Assembly: GCF_963422355.1 (NCBI RefSeq)
Contig: NC_085092.1
Span: 2,670,666-2,734,665, forward strand
Direction: 5' to 3'
Source of the DNA: Corticium candelabrum
Taxonomy: Eukaryota; Porifera; Homoscleromorpha; Homosclerophorida; Plakinidae
Length of the DNA stretch: 64,000 bases
In this document: one piece after another, positions 20,111 through 31,244 of the stretch
Layout: every line of letters begins with the position of its first letter
Position numbering within the stretch: position 1 is the stretch's first letter
The notes under the pieces: model-generated
The model's database searches: none
The model's input: the letters and a program-made list of their open reading frames with translations, nothing else
What the model was told of the DNA's origin: nothing
Translations under genes and position numbers: made by a program

Positions 20111-21045
20111 AAATCTGTTCACGGTCTGGCGAGCGAGATAGTTTTTGCTTACTCATGATGATATGCACGGTACATCTCCCTCGCTCGTGAACATCTTCCT
20201 ACGCTACTGTTTTCAGACTTTGGACATCAACTTTGTTAAGGTTGCGAAGCAACTCCATTTCTATTGCAAAGCTAGGCTCACAATAATATGTTAATAATTG
20301 ACACTTACACCCAGACATGAAGTTTGTCAGAACATATACAAGTTGATTTGTAAAACTGCCATCACAACAACAATTTCATGGTGTTATAATGGTGTCGTCC
20401 GTAAGGTGGCTTTGCAAGTAGCTTAACTCTCTAGAGTAGCATTCTAATTCTAAAATGAATAATAAAGAAACTAGTAGCCGAAGGGAACCTTGCAATTGGC
20501 AGGTGTGCGCTTACTCACTTCAATATTTTGAAATTGGTATGACTTGTTCCACTCGAGAGTTGTTACTTTTACGTTATCGCATAAAGTATCAGTATGCTAA
20601 CAGAATCTATATTTGCTTTGCACATTTGACGATTGACGTTTTCCATCATAGATCTCCAGCCGGCAATTCCTGTGTTGCTATTTGACTTGTGCCAATTGAG
20701 TTGAATTTGCAGTGTCACATTATGTCATAGGTAGAAGTAGACAGTTGCTTGAAACCTCAGGCTATACCAGTATTTAGAGCGTCTTGAAGCAACCCATTGC
20801 GCACTCTGTATCTAGATGTTGTTGTGCTACTGGTAGTTGCCTAATGGGCCATAGACTACATAATTTGTGGAAATCAACGCACATTGCCTGTGAAAACATG
20901 ACATCCGTTTTCACAAGCACTGTACTAGGCCACATCTTATATATACGTTCTACAATCTTTTTTGTTTTGGAACACACACTATCTAGTTCCTCATATTGGA
21001 TTCAATCTAGTTCTGTCAAAGTCTAGCAATTAAAGCCTCTGTACC
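20111..21045. repeat. Host unit copy, non-coding
   Basis: No gene seen. It contains the recurring blocks TGCGAAGCAACTCCATTTCTATT (20244), a run reading ATGAAGTTTGTCAGAACATA (20319) that recurs near 26110 and 60165, and GCGTCTTGAAGCAACCCATT (20782). A small inverted pair, CGAGCGAG near 20132 and CTCGCTCG near 20190, is the only local structure. Confidence 0.5.
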
Positions 21046-21310
21046 TTGCAGAAATCTTTGGGTTCCTCTTGCCATCACATGGGGCTTAACATCTACCACA
21101 AGAATTCGAAGCTTCTAGCTGTTTTAACGGGAGTTGATGACCGCTTCCATCTCACATTTTTCTTCATTCTGATTGCGACTTCACTGAGATGGTATCATCC
21201 TTCCTGTACCTTGGAAGTTCTGTCTCCAACGATGTCTAATCAGGTTTGCAAAAAGGTCTTCTGCTTGGCTGTCAGAGCAAACAGAGCAAATTTTTCCTTG
21301 CAGTCGTCGG
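21046..21310 (+). pseudogene. LINE reverse-transcriptase remnant
   Basis: Several plus-strand frames together show the C-terminal part of a non-LTR reverse transcriptase: HMGLNIYHKNSKLLAVLTG (21080-21140) corresponds to the G-L-x-I-N-x-x-K-T segment, and EMVSSFLYLGSSVSND (21185-21233) is the F-x-Y-L-G-S-x-x-S hallmark, ended by a TAA. AVRANRANF follows. Frameshifts and stops are present. The same segment recurs at 22090 and 61010, so it belongs to the duplicated host unit and is ancient. Confidence 0.6.
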
Positions 21311-22084
21311 TTTTAGTCTTGCCGCACCAGTCTGCTGCTATTTTTAGAATACACTCTCGGTTGGTTGTAAAAGTTGGTAGACCTGTTTGATGCATGCAGC
21401 CGACCGTTATCTGTTTCTAGGAACGGAGTTGTTTCTCAAGATTTGTTTTGGACATTCTGTAGAGTTAGAAAAATGTTATTGTTGTTGCTGATCACATGCA
21501 TGCATTGTCTCCTTGTTTGCTGCTGCTGCTCTTGCGATTAGATGCTTTGACACAATTGTATGCTACGGGTGTAATCGTCTTCCATAGGTAAGATTGTGAG
21601 ATTGTTGAGCTAATTGTTGTAACCCACATACCAGCTGCTTGCTCATGTTTTCGCTGTTTCAAACAACAGAAACATCTTCTACACAATGATGTGCTCTCAT
21701 TAATAGTTGATCAATGCTAATCATTGTTCTGAAAGAAATATAACTGCTTCTTGCCATGCAATAATTATGAAAGACGTTACTTATGCACAAAACCTCGACA
21801 GATGTGGGGTTATTTACTGCATCTTTAAGCAACCCATTCCAACCCAGTCGTAAAACTCTCTAGATTTTGTTACGCTTGTCGTCTATTGGATCATTGACTA
21901 CATAACCTGTGGAACTCCGATCTTAATTGCCTGTGACAACATGACTTTCATGTTCACAAGTACTTTACTAGTCCGCATCTTACATTCTACATTTCTTCTT
22001 TGTTGGAACAAGCTATATGTAGTTCCTCTTAATTACATGTCAATCTGCTAGTTCTGTCAATGTTGTAATTCAAGCCTCTCTACC

Positions 22085-22340
22085 TTGCTGGAAGTCTGGA
22101 TTCCTCTTGCCAACGCATGGGGCTTATCATCAACTACACAAAGACAACGCTTTTATCTTCCCTACCTAGAGATGATGCCCGCCTTCCATCTCCATTTTTC
22201 TTCATCTGATTGTAACCCCATTGAGGTCGCAGCATCCTTCCAGTACCTTAGAAGTTCTGTCTCCACTAATAATTTTGAAGCAGGTCTGCAAAAAGGACTA
22301 CGTATTACTGTGACAGCAAACGGATCAAAGATTTTCCAGG
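22085..22340 (+). pseudogene. LINE reverse-transcriptase remnant
   Basis: One open frame carries AWGLSSTTQ... and, in the frame of 22085-22390, SSDCNPIEVAASFQYLRSSVSTNNFEAGLQKGL, cognate to the F-x-Y-L-G-S motif with R replacing G. It matches 21046-21310 and 61007-61240 in order and spacing. It is a fragment with no catalytic box. Confidence 0.55.
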
Positions 22341-23908
22341 CAGTTGTGGTTCTTAGTCTTGCAGCACTACTGTGCCGGTCCTTCTTTTAGAGTACACACT
22401 GACTCGGTTTGGTTGTAAAAGTTGGTAGACCAATTTGATGCATGCAGACGACCTGTGCCTGTGTCTAGGAAACGGAGTTGTTTCTCAAGTATCGTTTGTT
22501 ACAAGTAGAACATTCTGCAAAGTGTTTGAAGGTGTTATTGATGTTAGTGACCACATGCATGCATATATGTTGCCGATGCTCTTGCTATTATGATAGTGAG
22601 ATTGTCGAGTAATATGCTGTGACATAGCATACTGCTTGCTCATGTTTACACTGTTTCAAACAACAGAGGATCTTTGCAATGATGAGCTCTCTTTATTAGT
22701 CGATCCATGCTATTTACCACTGCTCCAAAAAGGAATAAAATGCTTCTTGTCGCGCAATAATTATGAACATCACTTCATACAACATGCACGTTTCCTTAAC
22801 GTATACTGTCTATGTGCCGTTATGATCAGTAAACGGATCGATCTGCCTAACGCGTACGGTTAGCGCATTCTTTACTTCGCTACCATTCCTACGTCCTTGT
22901 CGGTAGCACTGACTTAGAGAACTGATTACTGTAGTGCACGTTTACTTGAAATCGTAATTTACCCCCAGAGACGTGATTGCTCCAATCTCTCATCACGCTA
23001 CTGATGTGTATATAGGCAATGAATGTATTAGTTTGAAATAGCTGAAATTAGAAAACACAATACTGTTGGAGAAAGTGATAGGACACCACTAAACTAGCAA
23101 AAAATTTTGCTAGAAGACATATTAGAAGGCTACTTGAACTTACTTTCTCTGTGACAGGCAAAATTTTTATATACAGTACTATATAAACTGTTTAAGAACA
23201 TTTTCTTATAGTCTGATGTACAAATGGTAGCAACAGCCTTTAATAAGCTGACAGAGAGAGGGAGTGATTGAGATTGTTTTCTTACAGTTTCCACATACTG
23301 CACACCGTCAGATAGAATTAATCTTAGTGCCGCCTGCTTGTAGCAGTAAATTGATTTTCTATAAGATTTCGAAAATGATTTATGCAGAATTCAATTAGTC
23401 TAGTAGATTTATCTAGTCATATTTCATGAGCTCCGTATGAGAGTGTGTTGGAAAGCGAATCACTAGAATTTTCGATCTGCCAACAGTCTATACAACAAAT
23501 TCCCGATTAGTGAGGACTATAGTAGAGTGCAGGTTGATTTAGTATTTGTATATGGCTTACAGTATAGAAACGATCTAATCGTTGATCAGCATGAGGAAAA
23601 TATATGATCTAGACAGTTTGTCAGAAAATTTGGTGCGCGAAAAGAGGGTCTGTTGCTCTTACCATAATATGAGCTACCTGACTGAATAGGCACATGCTTT
23701 GTAAAGCTCAAATGGTTTCAAAGATTTTTGGACAGTCTTATCTAACGCATTGCTTACCTCAGACGAATGAGATGTCTTCATGACGATGTTCTTTCTTTGA
23801 TCTCTAATTAGTTACGTAGGTGTGCAGGTTAAGGTATATACCCATTGGCGGTTCTAACAGCTTTAGACCTACAATCGAATTATCCAACTCTTCGAAAGAA
23901 TGATACCA
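22341..23908. repeat. Host unit copy, non-coding
   Basis: No gene seen. It includes CTGACTCGGTTTGGTTGTAAAA (22398, also 17432 and 61316), CTGCCTAACGCGTACGGTTAGC (22842) and a stretch 23340-23900 that parallels 18530-19130 and 62400-63010. Confidence 0.55.
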
Positions 23909-24876
23909 GTGTCACGGCGTAGAACCTTCCCTCGCGCATGACCTCCGGGGGAGCTCAGGCCCTATGATAAAAAATCGGCCGAAGCTACAGTCCTTAGGGT
24001 AAAGTTCCCGCCCGTAAGGGTAGAACTTCCTCCCAACTAGTTTGCAGTTCCCTAACCCTAACACAAACCCATAACCCGAACCCTAGCCCTAACCCGAACC
24101 CTAGCCCTAACCCGAACCCTAACTCTAGGATCCGGTGAGATTTCAACCTAGCGTGCTAGCTGCCCTGGAGGTCGGAGATAATACCCTGTGACACTAGACT
24201 CGACCCAGTCTCTGTCCGCCCTCGTCATTCACCGAATTGTCAATCGTCGGCGCAGAGAGACGTTTCAGATCGCCCACTGACGTCACTAAACACTGCCATT
24301 AGCGCTCACTGTGTGCCAGCTGCCTTGGGCACATTTTGACATGTCTGGTAACCGCCCTTGCCGTGGTTGCAAAGGCGTGGCCCACAAACACGTTACAGAT
24401 TACCAAGAGAGCGTTTCTATCGCTTTCTGCGCCTACATTCGCATTGATCTATGAGTTAGCGCGGCTTTTGAATGCGATTTTTGTCTTTTGTCAGATGATC
24501 TGGGTGTCTTCCGCGTCGTTTGCACTATCGGCTCCAAGAGCTTCGGAATCCAATGCAAATGGCTCTAGACAAGAAACGGCTGAGACGCAGTTCATGTGTT
24601 GATGTGTAATTCGTGCTTGTCTTTGACAACGTGCGGGATCGTTAGCTGGTTATTTACATCCTGCATAAGTTATCGGCTCCCGGGAGCCATTTATTATATA
24701 TGTCTGATATATGCTCCCCCGTCTGATACAGATCGGTAACGAGGTGCAATAATGGGGAGCAATAGTGCGTTTAGTGACGTCAGTGGGTGGTCTGAGACCA
24801 GTCTCTCGGCGCCCAGGATTGACAATCCGGAGAATGAGGAGGGCGGAGAGAGACTGGGTCCAGTCTAACGTGACAG
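23909..24876. mobile_element. Composite GC-rich inverted-repeat element with telomere-like tract
   Basis: This block is inserted in AT-rich host repeat. Its left part (23909-24194) is bounded by GTGTCAC and GTGACAC and holds telomere-like CCCTAA repeats. Its right part has long inverted arms, 24186-24300 and 24761-24876: one reads GACCCAGTCTCTGTCCGCCC and CCCACTGACGTCACTAAAC, the other is their near reverse complement, and the ends are CTGTGACACTAGAC versus CTGTCACGTTAGAC. It could be two nested non-autonomous DNA elements or one compound element. No transposase is visible and no clear target duplication was found. Confidence 0.6.
24050..24127. repeat. Degenerate telomere-like repeat (CCCTAA type)
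   Basis: About 78 bp of alternating CCCTAACC, CCCGAACC and CCCTAGCC units, a degenerate relative of the animal TTAGGG telomere repeat. It is internal, embedded in the element above, not at a chromosome end. Confidence 0.8.
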
Positions 24877-27180
24877 CGGTATTCACTTGATCATGCAAGT
24901 CACTACTCATGATGAATGCTAACTCAATTTGGTAGTGTGGGTGCTGCATTCGACGTCATTGATCAAATGATATTACAATTTTGTGTCTGTGAGACAACTA
25001 GGTCGATTCTACACAAATCAAAATTGTCTTTTCTAAGTTATTCTTCTTGTCTACCTTACTTCCAGTTTGATTCTATTATCTTGATGTTCCGTAGAACTTT
25101 CCGAAACCGAGCAAGAATGACGTCTAGAAGTATTCTCGATATAGACTGATCTTCATTACATCGGACTACATTATATTAGTTGTGAGCTGTGCTGTTAGCT
25201 CTGATGACAGAAACTGTACGTCAGTGATAAATCAACAGTAATGTACAATAATAAGTTTGATAATGGCCAAATTGGTTAAACGAAATGATGTACTTCAGAA
25301 AGCATCCTGTTGATAGTTGATGTGTAAACTTTACTTTGTGCTTCTTTGACGTTGTCGTTTGCCAGCTATTCGAATTGAAGCTTGACTGTGGGATTTGCTA
25401 AACCAATGATGAACATCCTGAATGACTCTGAAACAGGATCTATTCTCCCAAACTAAAAGTAACCTTTCAGACTTTGAAATTCTAAGTACAGTACTAAACT
25501 TACCAAATTTTGTTAAACTAACTTTACTTGGTAAGTCATTGTAGTGTACTAAGCAATAACAAATAACTTTAATAAAATATTTGAATAATTCAGCAAGTTG
25601 CAATTGGCATTAGTGAAGTGAAGCTTTAGTTTGACAGCAATTACATTAATTAGAATGTGAATTGCTTATATATAGATTATGAAGGAAATTTCAACTAGGC
25701 TACCTGGTACATGCATTGCGAATAGTTGATCAGTAACGTGGCTGTGAGGTCATTTAGTAAACATGTTTGAACGAGTGATTGCGATGTCACTATTAGGAAT
25801 GATGAAAGCTGAGTGTGGATAGCATTGTAAATCATGCTTTGGCTGCGCACAGTGTTGACCAAACCATCGGGCAAGCTGTAAGCTGTCGGAATAGCAATGG
25901 TTTGAGCAGTGGAATTCTTCTAGTATTAGATTTGACTAGTTTGTGTAAAAGTTTGAGAAAAGATATACTGATTCCTACAACTGTAAACGTGTTGTGTTGC
26001 TTGAGTGATCTCAATGACTGAGCATTTCAAGACAAAGATCTCTATTTTGAGACTAACAAGTTTCGAACTAACTCCATGCTCTATATACTGCAATTCTAGG
26101 CTCAGGAGACTGTGAAGTTTGTCAGAACATGTACACGTTGTTCTGTAACGCCACGACAATTGTCATGGTGTCATAATTGTTTATGCGTAAGATGACTTTG
26201 CAAGTCGCTCAACAGAAAAGAGCAGCGTTCTCTGTACAAGCAAATAATAGAAAAGAAACAATTAGCATGGAGAAGAGCACATCTCTATCAATACCTTGCA
26301 ATTGGTCACTTCAAATTTTGTTTTCTTCTGCTGAAATGTATTTATCGACTTCGCACACATGAGAGATGCTACTTTTTACGTTATACATAAAAAATGGGTA
26401 TGCTAACAGAGCATACTCTGCACATTTGAGTGAATGAAGTAGCATCTCAAACTTAATTAGGTGTTGCATGGACATCACGAAGGAGGACACAAGAAAAGTT
26501 AGCACTCTGTACTTATCACCTTTGCTAGACGGTGGCTAAAATGGCTAATTCCTGTTTTGAATCGAAGATGTCAAATTGAGAAACCTAGACCCAATGGCAA
26601 GTCATGATTACTAAAATAGTAGGTCATTATGTTTGATGAGGGAATGTCAACAATTGAACGATAGATGGCAACTGCATGTACACACACTGTGGTTGCATGT
26701 TGTCTTTGCCACATCCTGGATACGGATCTCGGCAAGAGTTTCTACTGGTATGTTGCAATAACTGTTGGTGCAAATCAATGTTTGTATGCCTGAGAGTCTT
26801 TATCGTATGTATACCTACACAAAGAATGGCTAAAGTCGATAGCAGCAACTCTTCGATAGAGAAACTACGAAATTCTAGCTTGACCTAGGAAACAGGCTTG
26901 CATTGCTGTAGTTTCCTTGCATCTTCTTTTGGTTAGTTGATAGCCTAATTCATTTTCTTCTGTCATTGAGGATCATTAGGTTTTGTTTAGTTTCTGTCTC
27001 TTCTTTTCTATGGCTTTGAAAAGAACGTACTGCACTTGAATCTCAAAAAGTATTGTTGTTAGTAAACTACCTATTTCTATTATAAGAGAAATGCTACTGC
27101 ACATATATAGACCATACTGTAGTCGGTTGACCAATTATCCATTCTTTCCGATCTTTTCACAGGGAAGAATACTGAGAGTA
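24877..27180. repeat. Host unit copy, non-coding
   Basis: No supported gene. 24920-25170 resembles 19220-19730 and 63110-63610 (GGGTGCTGCATTCGACGTCATTGATCAAATG; GACGTCTAGAAGTATTCTCGAT). The first of these translates as VGAAFDVIDQM, faintly like reverse-transcriptase motif A, but without further support. 26100-26400 repeats the CATGGTGTCATAATT...CTTTGCAAGT block also found at 20380, 36050 and 60220. Confidence 0.5.
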
Positions 27181-27304
27181 CGCAATCGTACAAAATATGA
27201 ATATTTGCAGTTGTCCGATTTGAATTATTGTATTATATATTTCATAAAGGTTGTACTATTGTCTGCTCTAATTACAACTGCTCAATCTGCTACTGTCTCA
27301 CGGG

Positions 27305-27660
27305 CGTAGCTGCGGGTTCCTAGAAGGGTGTGCTCAGTGGTCTGATAGCGTCGAAATGCCACATCTAAAGTGCCCTAATGTGTCAGTTTGGAACAAGTGG
27401 GTAGCTGTGGGGTCTAGGTCGCAGTGTAGAGCGCCGAGAAACAGATCTAAAAGTGGTAATGTTATCTTTCGTACTATTTGTAGCAGCAAAGCGAACAGTT
27501 CCCATGCAGATGCTATACGTATTCCTTTCGTGGCGCACCCAATCCAGAAAGAGACTAATTTTACCTTATCATATCACATACCAAGGCGATGGGGTCCTAC
27601 TAATACTAATACCGAATTGTGGTCTCCAAACAGTCACGCTATAGTATACTGTATCACCTG
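27305..27660 (+). mobile_element. SINE-like insertion with 6-bp target duplication
   Basis: A 356-bp unit flanked by CACGGG on both sides (27299-27304, 27661-27666). The paralogous locus near 49917 reads CACGTGGCTATTGTACCTAGG straight through, i.e. empty. Near the 5' end GTGTGCTCAGTGGTCTGATAGCG (27328) resembles a tRNA-type polymerase III A box, and GGGTCTAGGTCGC (27410) could be a B box, though the spacing is long. Coding frames over it have no motifs. It could instead be another kind of short insertion. Confidence 0.45.
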
Positions 27661-28216
27661 CACGGGTATTTTACTTAGGTGTGCAGTTGATGTACAGCAG
27701 AGATTGCTCAGTCAATATCACCAGTTCATAATTGTGTAGACGTAACGATCCAGTTGATAAAGAATGGTCCCAGCTGATAAGCTATACAATAAACACTTAG
27801 ACACTGGTGTCTTTCATCCTGTCGATGCTACTTGTTGTGACTAATGTATTTATTGATGGTTTTCACGAACTCCGTTGTGGTATGGTGGAGCTCGGCCATC
27901 TTCCTCATAGTCAGTGCAATTTGATTTCCTTTCTGATCTATGTGACTATAACACTTGTCTGGTCATGTTTTCTCACGTCTAATTTCTTGATACAAGACAT
28001 GGCGCCAACGCCATGACGCAAACGATAAGAGGTTGTCTGGGTAGTGCTTCAAGAAAGTAAACAAGACGACTTATTTGACTTCTTACATGATCTGGCAATA
28101 ATCTTATACAACTGTTTTGATTATAGTAAATCGTAGTCTATATTTTATGTGGAAATAGTGACTCTAGAAACACAAATAGATGTAGATGTAAAACAACTGC
28201 TAATTGATCCAATCAT

Positions 28217-28230
28217 CTGATTGGCTCTTT
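28217..28230 (+). promoter_or_regulatory. Conserved inverted CCAAT element upstream of the SOX-like gene
   Basis: CTGATTGGCTCTTT lies 160 bp before the start codon and is kept exactly at 50844-50857, 132 bp before the pseudogene start, while surrounding sequence has drifted. It contains ATTGG, the reverse of CCAAT, and is a candidate NF-Y type promoter site. A shared CGGGTATTT follows in both copies. Confidence 0.4.
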
Positions 28231-28376
28231 ACTAATTTGTTGCAACTCTTTAGTTGCATCCAACTGAATAGGCATAGAGTGTTCTAGCTGTTCAAGAAGT
28301 TGAAGAGCTGGTAGCAATTTATAGATAGACGGGTATTTGTCCTGTAAGTAACGTATCGCTACACTAAAAGACCAAA

Positions 28377-29651
28377 ATGAAGCGTGGGGCAAAGAAACAG
28401 CGTCGAGAGTCGCCTGTTTGTCTAGATTGGGAACAAAGCGATCTCGACAGTCCATTCATTCTCACTGACAATGAGACGTTACGCAGAATGGTTGATATTG
28501 AGCCAATGTCACCGCAAGACGAGGTTGTATATTGCTCGTCTTCCATTTCTAGCAGAGTGCGAAGGCCCATGAACGCCTTCATGATTTGGTCACTGGAAGA
28601 AAGGAAGAGACTTGGGCGCAAAAACCCCGACTTGCACAACGCTGAGGTGAGCAAAATGCTCGGGAAACTGTGGAAAATGTTGCCTTCAACGTACAAAAAG
28701 AAATTTTTTGATGAAGCGGAACAACAGCGTCTTGCCCATATGCAAAAGTATCCAGATTACAAGTTCATACCTCGACGACGACGCAAAAAGATTAGGAAGA
28801 AGCAGAGCTCCACCTCAGGAACGAGCTCCACCTCAGGAACAAGCTCCACCTCAGGAACGAGCTCCACCTCAAGAACGAACTCTTTCTCAGAAACGGGCTC
28901 ACCCTCAGGAATGAGCTCATCTCATTCGATTGAGAATGAGATGAGCAGGGATCAGCCTGCACAACGGCATCCGGCTCACGAACTGGCTAGTCGCGGCGAT
29001 GCTCTCGCGACCAAGAAATGTCACTCCAACGAGAACCTTAAGTATTTTGTGATGCCCGGCAGCTTCGTAGAGCAGTTTCAACAATGGCAGATGGAGACGT
29101 TTGGTGGGATGGTGTCGGAGTGGTTGGATCTGGCGACTTTAGACCCGCCCAAGAATTGTTGTCCTCCTTTCAACTCTCTCTTCGCCTTTCAGGATCAACA
29201 ACCGCCAGTGTTGATGTCTAACAACTGCGGTATACTGCAATCCGAGCTGTACGATTCATCGTTAAGCTCGGTTGATTATTCGAGGATTGATCTGCCATCA
29301 TCTTCTGAGGCAGCTGCGGCTCTTATCGCTTCTCTAAGCGACGAAAGCACTTCATCTTCAACGTTTCCTTGCCAGAGTGGAGCTACTTGCACATTGTCAA
29401 TGCCATTTCATCAGGAAAATGAGAACTATTCTAACACTACCGTTGGAGTTGCAGCTTGCTCTGCTGCAACACAGTCTTCTTGTCTTGATGATCTGTTTAT
29501 ATCAAATTTTCTCTCCTCAATGTCTGGCGATGCATTGTCTCAGTTTGGCATGCTTTCAACAGTGCAGCCTACTGATGGAATAATGGAGCAGCTGGTTGAA
29601 ACTTCAAGCAGTAATTTTACAGGACAGACGACTATTGGGTCAAACTATTGA
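28377..29651 (+). CDS. SOX-family HMG-box transcription factor, divergent, single open frame
   Basis: A 424-residue protein with one HMG box at residues 60-136. It starts [13 protein letters not shown] (the RPMNAFM-W SOX signature at 63-71), continues [20 protein letters not shown], and ends [18 protein letters not shown], where the basic run serves as a nuclear signal. Such proteins bind the minor groove at A/T-A/T-CAA-A/T-G-like sites, bend DNA and regulate transcription. An acidic, Ser-rich N-terminus precedes the box. A Ser/Thr/Gly tract (144-181) comes from an 18-bp tandem repeat, and the C-terminal 200 residues are Ser- and Gln-rich, suiting an activation region. The box is too divergent for me to assign a SOX group. 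No intron interrupts the frame. A degraded copy lies at 50976-52128. The ATG sits in AAAATGAAG; no other Met precedes the box in frame except those at 38 and 44. Confidence 0.9.
   Translation: MKRGAKKQRRESPVCLDWEQSDLDSPFILTDNETLRRMVDIEPMSPQDEVVYCSSSISSRVRRPMNAFMIWSLEERKRLGRKNPDLHNAEVSKMLGKLWKMLPSTYKKKFFDEAEQQRLAHMQKYPDYKFIPRRRRKKIRKKQSSTSGTSSTSGTSSTSGTSSTSRTNSFSETGSPSGMSSSHSIENEMSRDQPAQRHPAHELASRGDALATKKCHSNENLKYFVMPGSFVEQFQQWQMETFGGMVSEWLDLATLDPPKNCCPPFNSLFAFQDQQPPVLMSNNCGILQSELYDSSLSSVDYSRIDLPSSSEAAAALIASLSDESTSSSTFPCQSGATCTLSMPFHQENENYSNTTVGVAACSAATQSSCLDDLFISNFLSSMSGDALSQFGMLSTVQPTDGIMEQLVETSSSNFTGQTTIGSNY
28806..28913 (+). repeat. 18-bp tandem repeat inside the SOX-like gene
   Basis: Six units of AGCTCCACCTCAGGAACG, the last two diverged, encoding Ser-Ser-Thr-Ser-Gly-Thr. 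The unit is a multiple of three so copy-number change keeps the frame. The pseudogene copy lacks the array, so it either expanded here after duplication or was lost there. Confidence 0.9.
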
Positions 29652-30111
29652 TTTGGGATACTTTCAGCCTGACGTACATTTTGATTTTTCGCAGCATTTT
29701 ATATGAAATCAATTTTGTACAACTTGCTAGTTTGACTTCATCAAACTAGATGGGGCCAGCTAGTTTGCACCGAAGTGTCTGGTAGATGAAACAATGAACA
29801 ATGGTTTCTAGTTGTGCATGCCTTCGCGTACGCTCATCACAATACAAAATACAAGAAAATTTAGTCTGGTCGTTCTAGAAATCTCAGCTGTAGACTGTTG
29901 TCACGGAAGTATGTAACGCATGCTGGCAATGCCATACCGTGCCCAAACATGTAATCTCTACTTTGCTTGGCATTTGACACAACATGTAGTCTAGGTTTTA
30001 TACAGAAACGAACATCTGGTCTCTTAGGTCTTCCGATGTTTGCTCTGATAATTCGATTTTGTGCAGACCTGCAGGCACTGGAGAAACAACAGGCACGTGT
30101 CATTTTTGCTA
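29652..30111. other. 3' flank of the SOX-like gene
   Basis: No further gene. TTTATATGAAATCAATTTTG (29697) and ATCTCAGCTGTAGACTGTTG (29879) recur at 52152 and 52318, so this is part of the duplicated block. No clear AATAAA polyadenylation signal was seen within 200 bp of the stop codon. Confidence 0.5.
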
Positions 30112-30600
30112 CAGTCCATTCCCAAATAGGAGAATACGTGAGAAAAACCTGTATTTCATGAGGCGTATACATCTAGAGAGTTGATTCCTACATCATTGGA
30201 AAGCTCACAAGGAAAAGGTTTCATATAAGTTAATGAATACTGTGATTCGTTCTTTATTAGGACACAATTAGTAAAGTCCTGTATGACACGGACTTGGCTC
30301 TGCCCTACTCTTGCATTTAACACCAGGTGTCAGATAACTTCAAAGTTACCTCTATAACGCCCACTACCTGAAAGCTGACGTGGACCTACTTTGAACTGTG
30401 AATTGATAAGCAAAACAGCTGTAGCTAGCAAGTTTATCTAATTCAAGCATTGGTTGAACCTTTGAACGTAAGTTCATAGCTAGACGTTTCTATACTTGAA
30501 CCGTTTACCTATTAGCATTACTTAATTAACTACGTCTATCTCTGCTCTTCAATTCCTTATCTATTAGTTTCCACGTATTCTCCTATTTGGGAATGGTGTT
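30112..30600. mobile_element. Mariner-type MITE with TA target duplication
   Basis: A 489-bp insertion bounded by TA on each side (30110-30111 and 30601-30602). A 25-bp inverted repeat lies near its ends: left at 30116-30140 (core CCAAATAGGAGAATACG), right at 30572-30596. The duplicated SOX block has the empty site TTTGCTAGGTGATA at 52541-52554 with a single TA. No transposase is encoded, so it would depend on one elsewhere. Confidence 0.75.
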
Positions 30601-30602
30601 TA

Positions 30603-31146
30603 GGTGAGAAATTTGGTGCTTTCTCACCTTAATATGTGGCAAACCTGAGTGGTAGGTTTCACTGCTTTATCCTCGCTTTGACATACTGGGAGCAAGCTAT
30701 TTATACTTCGACGGCCCGGGCAGAGCTTGTTTGTACTCTCGTACTTTTACGTCGCCGTTGAGTGACATGACTAGAAAGAGGTAAGACGCAGCTGGATTCG
30801 CTCGCTACGACTCCCGTTCTATTTGTTAGAAGTTTCATGATTAACCTGTTTTGCAACCACGTACAGGTTGCTTAAAACCATGATTGCTTGAAGTACTCTT
30901 TGTGTGTGATTCGGCAGGGGTTTCTTTCTCTTCTTTGTTCCCCAGAACGCGTTTGCACTAGCTCCATGATAACCTAGATTAACTTCGACAAGTTCAGGAA
31001 GGTGTGTTTCTATTAAATACTTGGCACAAGATAAATCCTGTTTGCTATGACGGAACGACGCTTGCTGTGATACATTGGACTGCATTATAGTCAGGTAAGA
31101 GCAAGAGTTGGTGGTCACTGAAACTCCAAATTCACCATCTAAGTCC
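30603..31146. other. Non-coding, end of the SOX duplication block
   Basis: 30603-30790 parallels 52547-52720 (TTTGACAATGAACTAGC-type and CACTCTC blocks). Beyond that I see no gene and no clear repeat; the minus-strand frame 30819-31118 has no recognisable domain. Confidence 0.4.
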
Positions 31147-31244
31147 TGCTGATTTCACTCGTTAAATGCTGATTTCACTCGTCAAATGCTGATTTCACTC
31201 GTCAAGTACTGATTTCACTCGTCAAATGCTGATTTCACTCGTCT
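31147..31244 (+). repeat. 20-bp tandem repeat, five units
   Basis: TGCTGATTTCACTCGTCAAA repeated five times in direct orientation with single-base differences and no spacers. The array ends in GTCTATTTGACGACG. It is a short minisatellite, not a spacer-containing array. Confidence 0.95.

Noticed and set aside
24050..24127. Chromosome end or telomere
   Set aside because: The tract is short, degenerate and flanked on both sides by long non-telomeric DNA; it is interstitial.
24336..24602. 88-codon open frame inside the composite element
   Set aside because: No recognisable domain on either strand and no support as a transposase.
24916..25030. VGAAFDVIDQ as RT motif A of a LINE
   Set aside because: It lacks the downstream RT blocks in the right order and spacing; it may be coincidence, so not listed as a gene.
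28364..28696. Minus-strand frame opposite the HMG box
   Set aside because: It is a shadow of the SOX-like gene.
31147..31244. Regular short repeats that could suggest a CRISPR array
   Set aside because: Units are contiguous 20-mers with no spacers, in an animal-type genome; it is a minisatellite.
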